Assembly (NCBI GenBank): GCA_050486225.1
Contig: JBJHCV010000001.1
Span: 434,001 to 498,000, forward strand
DNA length: 64,000 bases
DNA from: JBBDIX01 sp050486225
Lineage (GTDB): Bacteria; Actinomycetota; Nitriliruptoria; Nitriliruptorales; Nitriliruptoraceae
Reading direction: 5' to 3'
Shown here: positions 47,570-56,226 of the stretch, in pieces
Position numbering within the stretch: the stretch's first letter is position 1
Layout of the letters: each line of letters begins with the position of its first letter
Notes under the pieces: generated by a model
Seen by the model: only the letters and a program-made list of their open reading frames with translations
The model's database searches: none
What the model was told of the DNA's origin: nothing
Position numbers and translations under genes: made by a program

Positions 47570-48436
47570 TCACTCCGCGGGCAGCGTCGCCAGGACCGTG
47601 CACCCGTCGGTGGTGACGACGACCACGCGGGGTTCGGTGTGCGCCGTTCCCGTCGCGTCCGACACGACGAGTCCGAACACGAGCACGGACTGGCCGTCGA
47701 ACCGGGCGACCTCGACGGTGACGGGAAGTGCCGCGTCGTCACCGAGCGTGTCGAGGCAGGTCACCACGTCGGTCGACGGCCGGGCACCCGTCTCGAGGAG
47801 GGCACGCCAGTCGGAGGCGAGTGCCCGGGCGTCGTCGTCCGGCAGCGCCGCACCGGCCACCGACGCGAGTTCCCACGAGTGCAGGACGGCCTCGAGGTCC
47901 TCGACCGTGAGGTCGCGATTCGTGACGAGCACGGTCGGTTCCGCGGGCAGTTCCCCGGCGCGGAACGCCTCGGTGGTCCCGTCGGACTCGGGATCGGCGA
48001 GCAGGGCCCCCGTCTCCGGTTCCGCGGACTCCGGCTGGGCATCGGCCGCGTCGGGAACGGTGAGCGCCATGATGTCCTCGTCCGGAGCCGAGCGCTGGTC
48101 GATCAGGATCCCGATGCCCGCGATGCCGATGACTGCGGCGGCCGCGGCGGCCAGGGGAACCGTCCACGTCCGGCGGCCTCGTGGTGCGAGTTCCACGACC
48201 TGTCCCGGGCGCAGGGCACGTTCGAGTTCTCGGTCCACCGCCGTGCGCAGGCGCTGGTCGAAACCGTCAGGTGGAGCGATCGACGACAGGTCCGCGAGCG
48301 CGTCGTCTGCCCGGCGCATCGCCTGCAGGTCCGCGGAGAGTGCCGGATCCCGCGCGAGGAGCGCCTCCACGGCGGCAGCCTCCGTGGGGGACAGTTCGCC
48401 GGCCAGGTGTCTGGCCAGTCGGTCGGCGGACTCCAA
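47570..48436 (-). CDS. Transmembrane anti-sigma factor
   Basis: A 288-residue protein. The N-terminal cytoplasmic part (about 1-80) is the anti-sigma helix bundle (ADRLARHLAGELSPTEAAAVEALLARD) but lacks the zinc-binding His-Cys-Cys triad. One membrane helix lies at about 92-112, and the outer domain of ~170 residues is acidic with two cysteines. The start is TTG 48436, after AAGG at suitable spacing. It follows the sigma factor gene with a 135-base gap and should hold it inactive until an envelope signal. Confidence 0.8.
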   Translation of the reverse strand: MESADRLARHLAGELSPTEAAAVEALLARDPALSADLQAMRRADDALADLSSIAPPDGFDQRLRTAVDRELERALRPGQVVELAPRGRRTWTVPLAAAAAAVIGIAGIGILIDQRSAPDEDIMALTVPDAADAQPESAEPETGALLADPESDGTTEAFRAGELPAEPTVLVTNRDLTVEDLEAVLHSWELASVAGAALPDDDARALASDWRALLETGARPSTDVVTCLDTLGDDAALPVTVEVARFDGQSVLVFGLVVSDATGTAHTEPRVVVVTTDGCTVLATLPAE

Positions 48437-48571
48437 GGTGGGACCTTCTCGGGTCGGTGGGCGGGTCTCCCGGGCGCGCCACGGTCACAGGGACCGGGGG
48501 CCACGTGGCGGTCGAGCGGACGGGACGTCAGTGGGACGTCGTGGGTCCCGACCGGGTTGCGTCGCCGCTCG

Positions 48572-49258
48572 TCATCCCGACGGAGGTCCGCGGATCGGCG
48601 TGGTCGTGGGCCGAGGTCCGTCGTCCGGGTCGTCACGGCGTGCAGGGGACGGGTCGTGCGACGCGTCGGTCGGTGCGAGCAGGTGTCCGAGGCGGACCCG
48701 GGCGCGGGACACGCGACTCTTGACCGTGCCGACCGGCATGCCGACCAGCGCGGACACCTCCTCGTAGGACAGGTCGTCCACCGCGACGAGCAGCAGGACC
48801 GTCCGGGACTGCTCGTCGAGTGAGGCGAGCGCGGTCCGCAGGGCATCGTCCGCGTCGCTCGCGGCGATCTCGTCGTCGCCCGCCCGGTCGCCTGCGGCCT
48901 CGATCACGTCGCCAACCGGCGTCGACGGGCGCCTGGCGTCGTGGCGAATGCGGTCAGTGCACACGTTGTGGGCGACGCGGAAGAGCCAGGTGGACAGCTG
49001 GGCGTCACCACGGAATCCGGACGCACCGCGGGCGAGCCGGACGAAGACCTCCTGGGTGGCCTCCTCGGCGTCGTGGCCCGTGTCGAGGAGGCGCGCGCAC
49101 ACGGCGAACACCCGCCGCTGGTGCCGAGTCACCAGTTCGTGGAACGCCGCCTGACGGACCGAGTGGTCGCGGCCGGTGTCCGTGAACACGCCGAGCACGT
49201 CCTCGTCCGACGCTGCGGCGAGGTCCGTGGGGCGCAGTCGCCGGTCAGCCGGGGCCAA
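48572..49258 (-). CDS. ECF sigma factor, SigM-like
   Basis: A 228-residue sigma factor with region 2 (about 35-105, FHELVTRHQRRVFAVC and FRVAHNVCTDRIR) and region 4 (about 145-200, LSYEEVSALVGMPVGTVKSRVSRARVRL). It has a low-complexity C-terminal tail. The TTG start at 49258 overlaps the end of the kinase gene by 14 bases; GGAGG precedes it. The sigma, anti-sigma and thioredoxin gene set matches the sigM locus of other actinobacteria, where it answers envelope and redox stress. The gene label is by context only. Confidence 0.88.
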   Translation of the reverse strand: MAPADRRLRPTDLAAASDEDVLGVFTDTGRDHSVRQAAFHELVTRHQRRVFAVCARLLDTGHDAEEATQEVFVRLARGASGFRGDAQLSTWLFRVAHNVCTDRIRHDARRPSTPVGDVIEAAGDRAGDDEIAASDADDALRTALASLDEQSRTVLLLVAVDDLSYEEVSALVGMPVGTVKSRVSRARVRLGHLLAPTDASHDPSPARRDDPDDGPRPTTTPIRGPPSG

Positions 49259-50798
49259 GGAACCGCACCTCCGCGACCTCCGCGGTGTAGTCGCCCGCCG
49301 AGTCGGCCGACAGGCCGGTGATCCACAGCAACCAGTAGCGCTTCGTCGTGGGACTCAGCTGGAACGGCTGCTGAGGACGGATGTCGGCCTGCGACGCACG
49401 TGGATCTCCCCACCCGGCAGGGGTGTCCCCGAGCGGAGGCAGTTCCTCGGCTGCGTACAGGGTGACGTCGACGCCGCCCCGCATCAGTTCGACCACGACG
49501 GTGCGGACCTGGCGTTCCTGCCCGAGGTCGAAGACGAGACCGACGCCCTCGCGCAGACCCCCGAACCGGCGGTCGGCGTAGGACCCGCTCGTCCATGCGG
49601 TCTGGACGTCGCCGTCCACGGTGAACGGAGCGAGTTCGGCGTTGACCCCGCCGTCGACGTCGAGCGGGTCGGCGACCACCACCTCGGCGACTCGCCACTC
49701 GACGGCCTCCGGAGGGGACCCGGAGTCGTCGTCCTGCAGGGCCCGCATCGCGAACACGGCGACCAGTGTGAGCACCAGACCACCGACGAACGCGGCCACC
49801 AGGCGGCGGGCGTACTCGCGCCGGGTCGTGGGCATCGGTCCGGAGTACGGAGGTTCGTCGCGCACGGCGTCGCGGGGGAGGGGAGAGTGGCCGGATCGCA
49901 GGCCGGACGTCAGGTCGGACGGCCGTGTCCCGACCAGGGGCATCAGGGCCGCCGCCATCGCCGAGCCGTCCGGGTGACGGTCGAGGGGTTCTCGCTGCGT
50001 CGCCCGCACGATCACGTCGTTGAGTGCGCGGGGGACGTCGGCACGCAGCTGTCGTGGCGGGAGCAGGTCGTGGGTCAGGCGCATCGCCGCGGTCGCCGTC
50101 GGGGTGTCACCGCTGAACGCGGGGCGCCCCGTGAGGCACTCGTGGAGCACCACCCCCAGGGCATACACGTCGGCGCGAGCATCCACGTCGGTGCCCTCGA
50201 GCTGTTCGGGTGCGACGTAGGCCGCAGTCCCGACGACGGTGCCGGGCGTCGTCAGCGTGGCGTCGTCACCCGACAGGGCCTTGGCGATGCCGAGGTCGGT
50301 GACCTTCACGGTCCCGTCGACGTCCACGAGGATGTTCGCCGGCTTCACGTCCCGGTGCACCAGGCCGTGTGCGTGGGCGTCGCCGAGCGCGGCCGCGACC
50401 TGCTCGCCGATCGCGGCCACCATCGTGGGATCCATGGGCCCGATCGAACGAGCGAGCTCGCGCAGGCTCGGGCCGTCGACGAACTCCATCACGAGGTAGA
50501 CGAGCCCGTCCTCGCTGCCCGTGTCGTAGATGCGCACCGTGTTGGGGTGGTTGAGTCGTGCCGCGGCCCGCGACTCCCGTTCGAAGCGTTCGACGACGGT
50601 CGGGTCGTTCGCGTGGTGCGGGTGGAGGAGCTTGACCGCGACCGGTCGGGCCAGGTTCTCGTCGTAGGCACGCCACACCATCGCGGCGCCACCCGACGCG
50701 ATCGGTTCCAGCAGCTGATAGCGGCCGGCGAGCCGTCGCTGACCGGGCCACTGGAGAGCGTCGTCCCCCGCGAGCGTCGGATCGTCACCCGCGGTCAT
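49245..50798 (-). CDS. Transmembrane Ser/Thr kinase with a C-terminal discoidin-like domain
   Basis: A 517-residue protein. The kinase domain (about 25-290) has K56 in VAVKLL, D150 in HRDVKPAN and DLG (D168) in place of DFG, so it may be active although the first P-loop glycine is Ala. A membrane helix (about 333-353) and an outside beta-rich, discoidin/carbohydrate-binding-like domain (about 370-517) follow. In Mycobacterium the same kinase-plus-domain module is the C-terminal part of the MurJ/MviN protein, with a dead kinase. Here no MurJ part is present in the gene or beside it. Confidence 0.86.
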   Translation of the reverse strand: MTAGDDPTLAGDDALQWPGQRRLAGRYQLLEPIASGGAAMVWRAYDENLARPVAVKLLHPHHANDPTVVERFERESRAAARLNHPNTVRIYDTGSEDGLVYLVMEFVDGPSLRELARSIGPMDPTMVAAIGEQVAAALGDAHAHGLVHRDVKPANILVDVDGTVKVTDLGIAKALSGDDATLTTPGTVVGTAAYVAPEQLEGTDVDARADVYALGVVLHECLTGRPAFSGDTPTATAAMRLTHDLLPPRQLRADVPRALNDVIVRATQREPLDRHPDGSAMAAALMPLVGTRPSDLTSGLRSGHSPLPRDAVRDEPPYSGPMPTTRREYARRLVAAFVGGLVLTLVAVFAMRALQDDDSGSPPEAVEWRVAEVVVADPLDVDGGVNAELAPFTVDGDVQTAWTSGSYADRRFGGLREGVGLVFDLGQERQVRTVVVELMRGGVDVTLYAAEELPPLGDTPAGWGDPRASQADIRPQQPFQLSPTTKRYWLLWITGLSADSAGDYTAEVAEVRFLGPG

Positions 50799-50865
50799 GC
50801 GGACCCACGCGTCGACCCGGAGTCACGCCACACGTCGAACCCTTCCGCCCTCGGGGGCCGCAGTA

Positions 50866-53061
50866 TCACCGATCGGCCTCGGAAGTGGCGCGCGTCGCGA
50901 TCACCTGCAGGCGTGGCCCGCTCCGGCGACGGATACCGGCGACCAGCAGCACCGCCACGAGGATCCCGGTGGACCACAGCGCCGTCGTCGACACCGTGGT
51001 CGATCGCACCGACATCGTCGTGCGAGCGAGTTCGACCTGGCCTGCGGGGTCGGTGACCCGCACGGTGACCGGGAACCGCCCGGTCGACAGTGCGCGGGTC
51101 GGGAACGTTACGGTCTGTCGAGTGCCCGGGTCGAGCGTGAGCGGGGCGGAGAACCGCCCGTCGGGCCACGCCAGACGGCCCTGTGACACCACCTCGACAC
51201 GGACGTCGAGCGGTCCGCCCGCGGTGCGTTCCAGCGTGACGGGGATCGACCCGGTGTCGGACGTCAGGGTCACGCTGGCGTCCGCGATGGTGACGGTCCC
51301 GAGGGCCTCGTCGACCAGTCGTTCGACGTCCGCGACGAGTGTGTCGGCCACGCTTCGGCCCGAGGTGTGCAACCAGCCGGACGTGGCGCGCAGCAGGGTG
51401 TCGCGCAGTTCGGTGACGGAGCGGTCCGCGACCGAGGTGGTCCCGGCGGGCAGGGCCCCGGCCACGGCGGTGAGGCTGCGGTCGGCACGCACGAGCCGGT
51501 CGGCGAAGGTCGCGCCGAATGCGGGCTCGCCGTCGTCGATGACCACGGGAACGGTCGTGCGACGGCCACCTGCGGTCGCAGCGCTCGGGTCCGTCAGTGC
51601 CAGCCAGGTGGCCTCACGCATCTGGGTGAGGACTCGGTGTGCGACGGCCGGCGTGGGCGCCCAGTCCCGGTCGGGCACGATCGTCAGGATGCGTCCGGGC
51701 GCCTGCGTGGTGGACAGGTGGGCGAGTGCCGAGTCCGCGACGACGCGCTGAGCGGCGATCACGTCCCCGTGGGCGAGGTCGGGACGACTCAGGGCTCGCG
51801 AGAGTTCCGCGTCCCCGACGAGCGCGTCGAGGGAGCGCCCTGCCGGGGTGATGAGGGGGCGGACACCGAGTTCCGCGACGGCGCCCGTGACGGCACCGGG
51901 ACGGACCACGACCCTGCTGCCGGGCACCAGGTCGAGTGCTCGCGCGGGAACCGGGCCACCGAGCAGGTGGACGCTCGCGTCCGGGTCGGTCTCGAGCAGG
52001 ACCTGCAGTCGACGGATGCTGTCGGACATCGAGATCCCCGCGAGGTCGCGCAGTTCCCGGGGGGCACCGTTCGCAAGCAGGCTTGGCAGGTCCGCGTCGG
52101 CGTACGTCACGGACATCGGGGCGTGGGTGGCACTCGCGGTCACGGTCCGGATGCGGTCGAGGAGGCGAGCGGCGCGTTGTGCGCGCGGGTCCTCCGGGGA
52201 CACGTGCCGGCGTTCGACGCTCTCGGGGTCCACACGGTCGAGGAGGGTGTAGCCGTCCGATCGGTCCTGCAGCTCCTCGAGCAGGTGGGGGGCGATCGCG
52301 GGGACGACCGGCACCTGACCAGTGCGCTCCAGGACCGCCACCAGCCCGTCGAGCCGGCCACCGGGGACGAGCGATCGGTCGGCCGCGTCGGAGTACACAC
52401 CGCCGACACCTCGGGCTGGCGCGGTGTCCAGCGGCCAGACCAGCACGGTGCGCAGGGGCGACACGGGTGGTTCGTCCAGCCACACGGCCGCCGTCACGAC
52501 CTCGGCCAGGACCTGGGTGCCACGCATGACCGATATGCGCACGGGGTGGACCCCTCCGCCGGGTGCCCACGCGAGCTGGTCGGGACCCAGACGCAGGTAG
52601 GCGCCCGCGACCTCGTCACGTGCGACGACACCGCCGTCGCGGATGGCGACCTCGTGGATGCGAAGCACGGGTCCGTCGGGCTCGCCGTCGAGCGCCCGGT
52701 GCAGCGCAGGGCGGTCGCCGACCGCCGCCAGCTGTTCGACGACCAGGCGGAGCTGGTCGAGGTCCCCGAGCCCGATGTTCTCGACCAGCACTCGCACCGC
52801 CAGGTCGACGGGGGGAGGTGGTGCCGACTGTGCCTCGGGATCTGCGGGGTCCCGCTGAGGTTGGGTGCCCGGACCGAGCACACCCTCGAACGCGGAGACC
52901 ACGAGGGCCACGTCGTGGGTCGGATCGTCCGCGACCGCGTGTGCATGGGGCATCGCGACCACGTTCGTGACGAGCGCGACGGTCACGACCAGACCGAGCG
53001 TGACGACCAGACCGAGCGGGACGATGCCGGAGCTGTGGGACTGGCCGACCGGCCGCCTCAC
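50866..53061 (-). CDS. DUF6049-family exported membrane protein
   Basis: A 731-residue protein with an N-terminal signal or anchor (about 9-40) and one C-terminal membrane helix (about 690-712) before a basic tail. The large outer part contains an alpha/beta region (about 165-480, including DLAGISMSDSIRRLQVL and VVARPGAVTG-like segments) and a beta-sandwich near 560-680 (VTLERTAGGPLDVRV, TVRVTDPAGQ). Its order between the kinase and a Nudix gene matches the DUF6049 protein of the mycobacterial sigM-mutT4 cluster. The GTG start overlaps the Nudix stop. Function unknown. Confidence 0.84.
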   Translation of the reverse strand: MRRPVGQSHSSGIVPLGLVVTLGLVVTVALVTNVVAMPHAHAVADDPTHDVALVVSAFEGVLGPGTQPQRDPADPEAQSAPPPPVDLAVRVLVENIGLGDLDQLRLVVEQLAAVGDRPALHRALDGEPDGPVLRIHEVAIRDGGVVARDEVAGAYLRLGPDQLAWAPGGGVHPVRISVMRGTQVLAEVVTAAVWLDEPPVSPLRTVLVWPLDTAPARGVGGVYSDAADRSLVPGGRLDGLVAVLERTGQVPVVPAIAPHLLEELQDRSDGYTLLDRVDPESVERRHVSPEDPRAQRAARLLDRIRTVTASATHAPMSVTYADADLPSLLANGAPRELRDLAGISMSDSIRRLQVLLETDPDASVHLLGGPVPARALDLVPGSRVVVRPGAVTGAVAELGVRPLITPAGRSLDALVGDAELSRALSRPDLAHGDVIAAQRVVADSALAHLSTTQAPGRILTIVPDRDWAPTPAVAHRVLTQMREATWLALTDPSAATAGGRRTTVPVVIDDGEPAFGATFADRLVRADRSLTAVAGALPAGTTSVADRSVTELRDTLLRATSGWLHTSGRSVADTLVADVERLVDEALGTVTIADASVTLTSDTGSIPVTLERTAGGPLDVRVEVVSQGRLAWPDGRFSAPLTLDPGTRQTVTFPTRALSTGRFPVTVRVTDPAGQVELARTTMSVRSTTVSTTALWSTGILVAVLLVAGIRRRSGPRLQVIATRATSEADR

Positions 53062-53546
53062 CGGGGTGCCCGGACGTCGACCGTTCGTTCGGGCTGGGGC
53101 AGCGTCGGAGTGCTCGTCGCGGCCTGTTCGACCAGCCGTCGTTCGTTGCGATGGGCCAGGCGCACCAGGGCGACCTCGAGGGGGACCCACTCGACGTGCT
53201 CGGCCTCGTCGTCTCGCGGCCCGGGCTCCCGTCCGTCCCACCACATGTAGTAGTAGTGGACGAACTTGTGGTAGCGGACCTCGTCGGGACGCCACACGAA
53301 CCAGTAGTCGATCGTGCCCAGCAGGTGGCTCACGACCGCGCCATGGCCCGTCTCCTCCCGGACCTCGCGCAGCGCCGCCTGCTCGTCGGTCTCGCCCTCC
53401 TCGATGCCCCCCTTGGGTAGGGTCCACTGGGGTGCACCCGCAGCGTTCCGCCGGGCGATGAGCAGGATCCAGCGCCTGCCGTCGGGTCGGTCGTCACACA
53501 CGACGCCGCCCGCGGAGGTGGCACGGCGGGTCGGATACCTGGACAT
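53058..53546 (-). CDS. Nudix hydrolase (MutT4-like)
   Basis: A 162-residue Nudix protein. The Nudix box GX5EX7REVREETGH lies at about 50-72, with the metal-binding glutamates. N-terminal YPTRRATSAGGVVC and LLIARR are typical, and a tyrosine/tryptophan-rich stretch (HYYYMWWDGRE) follows. It hydrolyses a nucleoside diphosphate linked to some moiety; the substrate is unknown. No ribosome site is seen before ATG 53546, so a leaderless transcript is likely. The stop overlaps the DUF6049 start. Confidence 0.9.
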   Translation of the reverse strand: MSRYPTRRATSAGGVVCDDRPDGRRWILLIARRNAAGAPQWTLPKGGIEEGETDEQAALREVREETGHGAVVSHLLGTIDYWFVWRPDEVRYHKFVHYYYMWWDGREPGPRDDEAEHVEWVPLEVALVRLAHRNERRLVEQAATSTPTLPQPERTVDVRAPR

Positions 53547-53597
53547 GGATCGAGGGTATCGACCGGGTGGGGCGGACTCGACGGTCAGGAGTGGGTG

Positions 53598-54053
53598 GTG
53601 AGAGCGCTCGTCCAACGGGTACACGAGGCGTGGGTGACGTCCGCCGAACGGCGTGGCGACCCCGCCGAGGAGACGGGTCGGATCGGCCCGGGACTGGTCG
53701 TGCTGGTCGGGGTGACGCACACCGACGACGAGGCGGCGGCCGGCAGACTCGCCGAGCGAGTGCACGACCTGCGCATCTTCGCAGACACCGACGGGGCGAT
53801 GAACCTCAGCTGCGCGGACGTGGGTGGTGAGGTGCTCGTCGTCAGTCAGTTCACGCTCTACGCGGACACCCGCAAGGGTCGGCGACCGTCGTACCTGCCG
53901 GCGGCGGGACCCGAGCACGCCGAACCGCTCGTGGAGGCGTTCGCCGCTCGCCTGGTCGAGCGAGGCGCGACGGTGGCCACCGGGCGCTTCCGGACCCACA
54001 TGGACGTGGGACTCGTCAACGACGGCCCGGTCACGATCCTGCTGGAGATCTGA
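53598..54053 (+). CDS. dtd: D-aminoacyl-tRNA deacylase
   Basis: A 151-residue enzyme clearing D-amino acids and glycine from tRNA. MRALVQRV is the standard N terminus, giving GTG 53598 as start. SQFTLYADTRKGRRPSY is the active-site segment and TGRFRTHMDVGLVNDGPVTILLE holds the Gly-cisPro motif region NDGPVT. It converges with the PH-domain gene and overlaps it by 23 bases. Confidence 0.95.
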   Translation: MRALVQRVHEAWVTSAERRGDPAEETGRIGPGLVVLVGVTHTDDEAAAGRLAERVHDLRIFADTDGAMNLSCADVGGEVLVVSQFTLYADTRKGRRPSYLPAAGPEHAEPLVEAFAARLVERGATVATGRFRTHMDVGLVNDGPVTILLEI

Positions 54054-55578
54054 GCGACGCTGCCGCGTGCTCCACCAGCGTCGCGCGCAGGACGTCGGCA
54101 CGCGCGTCCCCGACGTCGAGCACCTCCAGGTCTCCACCCGGACCGGCCAGGTGCGCGATCAGGGTCTGCAGCCCCAGCCGACGCTGGAACAGGGTCGACC
54201 GGGAGGTGACAGCCTGGACCCGGCCGAGTGGCGCGAGCCGCAGCGTCGACGACAGCGCCCCGCGACGGGTCGCCACGACCCGGTCGTCGATGCCGTGGGC
54301 CAGGTGCCGGTGGTCGGCCAGCGCGAGCACCGCGGCGACCGGCAGCAGGGCGAGGGTCGTCACGCGGGCGGCGCCGGCGAACGGGACCTCGACGGGCAGG
54401 TCGGCGACGAGGGTCGTCGCCCAGACGACGACGGCGAGGGTCGTCCACGGGCGCAGCCAGCGCCACAGCGCGCGGCGGCGTGCGGCCGCAGGGTGCCGGA
54501 CCAGCACCGGAGCCTCGTCGAGGCCGGGCAGCAGTTCGGCGAGAAGTGCGGCGACCTCGCGGTTCGCGACCAGCGGGATCGTGACCCGTCGATCGGGGCC
54601 ACCGGCTCCACCTGCGGAGTGGACACGAAGGCTCGCGACACCAAGCAGCCGTCTCAGCGGGTTGCGCAGCACCTCCACGAGCTGCACCCGAGGCAGGGGA
54701 ACCGTCGAGTCGTGGGTCCCGAGCAGCCCGCGGTGCACGACCAGGTCCGTGCCGAGACGGTGGACCCGGAATCCGCCGTCGCGCACGAGGCCGACGACCG
54801 CGGCGGTCGACACGGCGAGGGTCAGGACCACGACGGCGATGCCGGCCGCGCTCGCCACCGGGGACGCGGTCAGCAGGTCCCCGTCGGCCAGGAGGAACTC
54901 CACGGCCTCGTCGATCCACCCCGTGACGCGCCCGCCGGCGAACTGCAGGGCACCCCCGAGCAGCGCGGGCAGCACGAACAGCTGCACGCCCGTCACCGCA
55001 GCCAGCATGACCCGTCCGTGGCCGAGCGCGAGCACCAGGTGGTCGTCCGTCGACCCCGCGTCGTCAGCCACGGGCCGGTCGCGACGCGCGCGCAGGGCAT
55101 GACGCAACCGCTCGGCGTCGTGGCGACGGAGCACCGCGAGGCGCACGGCGGGTTCGGCCGACCCGCCGGCCGTCTCCACGTGCAGGGTGGCCGTGCCGGT
55201 CAGGCGTTGGAGCAGCGGTCGTTCCAGCTCGACCTGCTGGATGCGTCCGACGTCGACGCTGCGGTGGCCGCGTCGCACGACGCCCGAGTCGATCCGCAGC
55301 ACCTGGCCGTCGAACGAGAACCGGAACCGGCGCCACGCGAGCACGCGCCCGACCGACCCCACCACCACGACACCGATCACCAGTCCGAGGGTGAACCGGG
55401 CACCCGTGGTGACCAGTGCGGCGGCCGGCAGGAACAGGGCCTGCACCAGCTGGGTGAGGGGGACCCCCACGACGACCGACAGGGGATGCAACCGCGACGG
55501 CGTCGCGAAACCGTCCGTGTCCGCGGGTGCGGGACCCGCCACGGGAGGACCGGTCGGCGGGGGAGGGTCAGACGGCAT
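54031..55578 (-). CDS. Bacterial PH-domain (YdbT-like) membrane protein
   Basis: A 515-residue protein with two to three DUF304/bPH_2 domains, recognised from FRFSFDGQVLRIDSGVVRRGHRSVDVGRIQQVEL, FRVHRLGTDLVVHRGLL and VVATRRGALSSTLRL. Between them are about six membrane helices. Such pairs of YdbS/YdbT-like proteins occur widely; in Bacillus they confer resistance to some bacteriocins or affect the membrane, but the mechanism is unclear. Its ATG overlaps the small YdbS-like gene by 11 bases. Confidence 0.86.
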   Translation of the reverse strand: MPSDPPPPTGPPVAGPAPADTDGFATPSRLHPLSVVVGVPLTQLVQALFLPAAALVTTGARFTLGLVIGVVVVGSVGRVLAWRRFRFSFDGQVLRIDSGVVRRGHRSVDVGRIQQVELERPLLQRLTGTATLHVETAGGSAEPAVRLAVLRRHDAERLRHALRARRDRPVADDAGSTDDHLVLALGHGRVMLAAVTGVQLFVLPALLGGALQFAGGRVTGWIDEAVEFLLADGDLLTASPVASAAGIAVVVLTLAVSTAAVVGLVRDGGFRVHRLGTDLVVHRGLLGTHDSTVPLPRVQLVEVLRNPLRRLLGVASLRVHSAGGAGGPDRRVTIPLVANREVAALLAELLPGLDEAPVLVRHPAAARRRALWRWLRPWTTLAVVVWATTLVADLPVEVPFAGAARVTTLALLPVAAVLALADHRHLAHGIDDRVVATRRGALSSTLRLAPLGRVQAVTSRSTLFQRRLGLQTLIAHLAGPGGDLEVLDVGDARADVLRATLVEHAAASLRSPAGS

Positions 55579-56164
55579 CGCGACCCTCGTCGGGATGCGA
55601 CGCGAGCGCGGCGTGGGACCGCGCCAGCAGTTCCCGGCGCACGTCCGGCGCCTCGTCGCTCGCCAGCCCGGGAAGCAGCGCCGACCCGGTGGCCGAGGCC
55701 GTGGTCACCTCGAGCGACGCGAGGCCGAGCAGGCGGTCCAGGGGTCCGGTGGTGATGTCGATCTGCTGGATCCGGAAGTACGGGACGGATTCACGGCGGT
55801 GCACCAGGATGCCGTGGTCGAGTTCGAGCGCCCGTGGCGCGAGGCGCCAGTGCCATCGTCGCCACCTGGCCCCGGGCAGCCAGGCGACGATCCACAGCCA
55901 TCCGAGCACCAGCACGAGGGTCGACGGCCACCGCACCTCGTCCGGCAGCAGGCTGGCCGCAGCCGCGAGCGCGACCACGGGTGGCAGAAGTCCGAGCAGC
56001 GCGCGAAGGCGCCACACGACCCGGACGGAGGCGTGGAGGCGGCGGTCGCGACCGTCCAGCGGGTCACGAGCCGGCGCGTCGGTGGGTTCGGTCACCTCCA
56101 CCCGGGCAGACGCCGGAGGGGGAGGAGGCTCGGGAACCGCCCGGTCGGGTCCGCTGCTGGTCAC
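55568..56164 (-). CDS. Bacterial PH-domain (YdbS-like) membrane protein
   Basis: A 198-residue protein. After a Pro-rich N terminus come two membrane helices (about 50-90) and one bPH_2 domain (about 100-185) with the segment DHGILVHRRESVPYFRIQQIDI, the typical core of this family. The C-terminal part of the gene overlaps the next one. The two form a YdbS-YdbT pair, upstream of which is the divergent pcnA gene. Confidence 0.86.
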   Translation of the reverse strand: MTSSGPDRAVPEPPPPPASARVEVTEPTDAPARDPLDGRDRRLHASVRVVWRLRALLGLLPPVVALAAAASLLPDEVRWPSTLVLVLGWLWIVAWLPGARWRRWHWRLAPRALELDHGILVHRRESVPYFRIQQIDITTGPLDRLLGLASLEVTTASATGSALLPGLASDEAPDVRRELLARSHAALASHPDEGRDAV

Positions 56165-56226
56165 GACACGGCCACCCTTCGCGTCTCAGTAGTCTCGGCA
56201 CGCCGTCGACCGGCGAGCCCTTCCGA

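Noticed and set aside
48437..48571. Possible small gene between anti-sigma and sigma genes
   Set aside because: No frame with a ribosome site or protein-like composition; listed as plain spacer.
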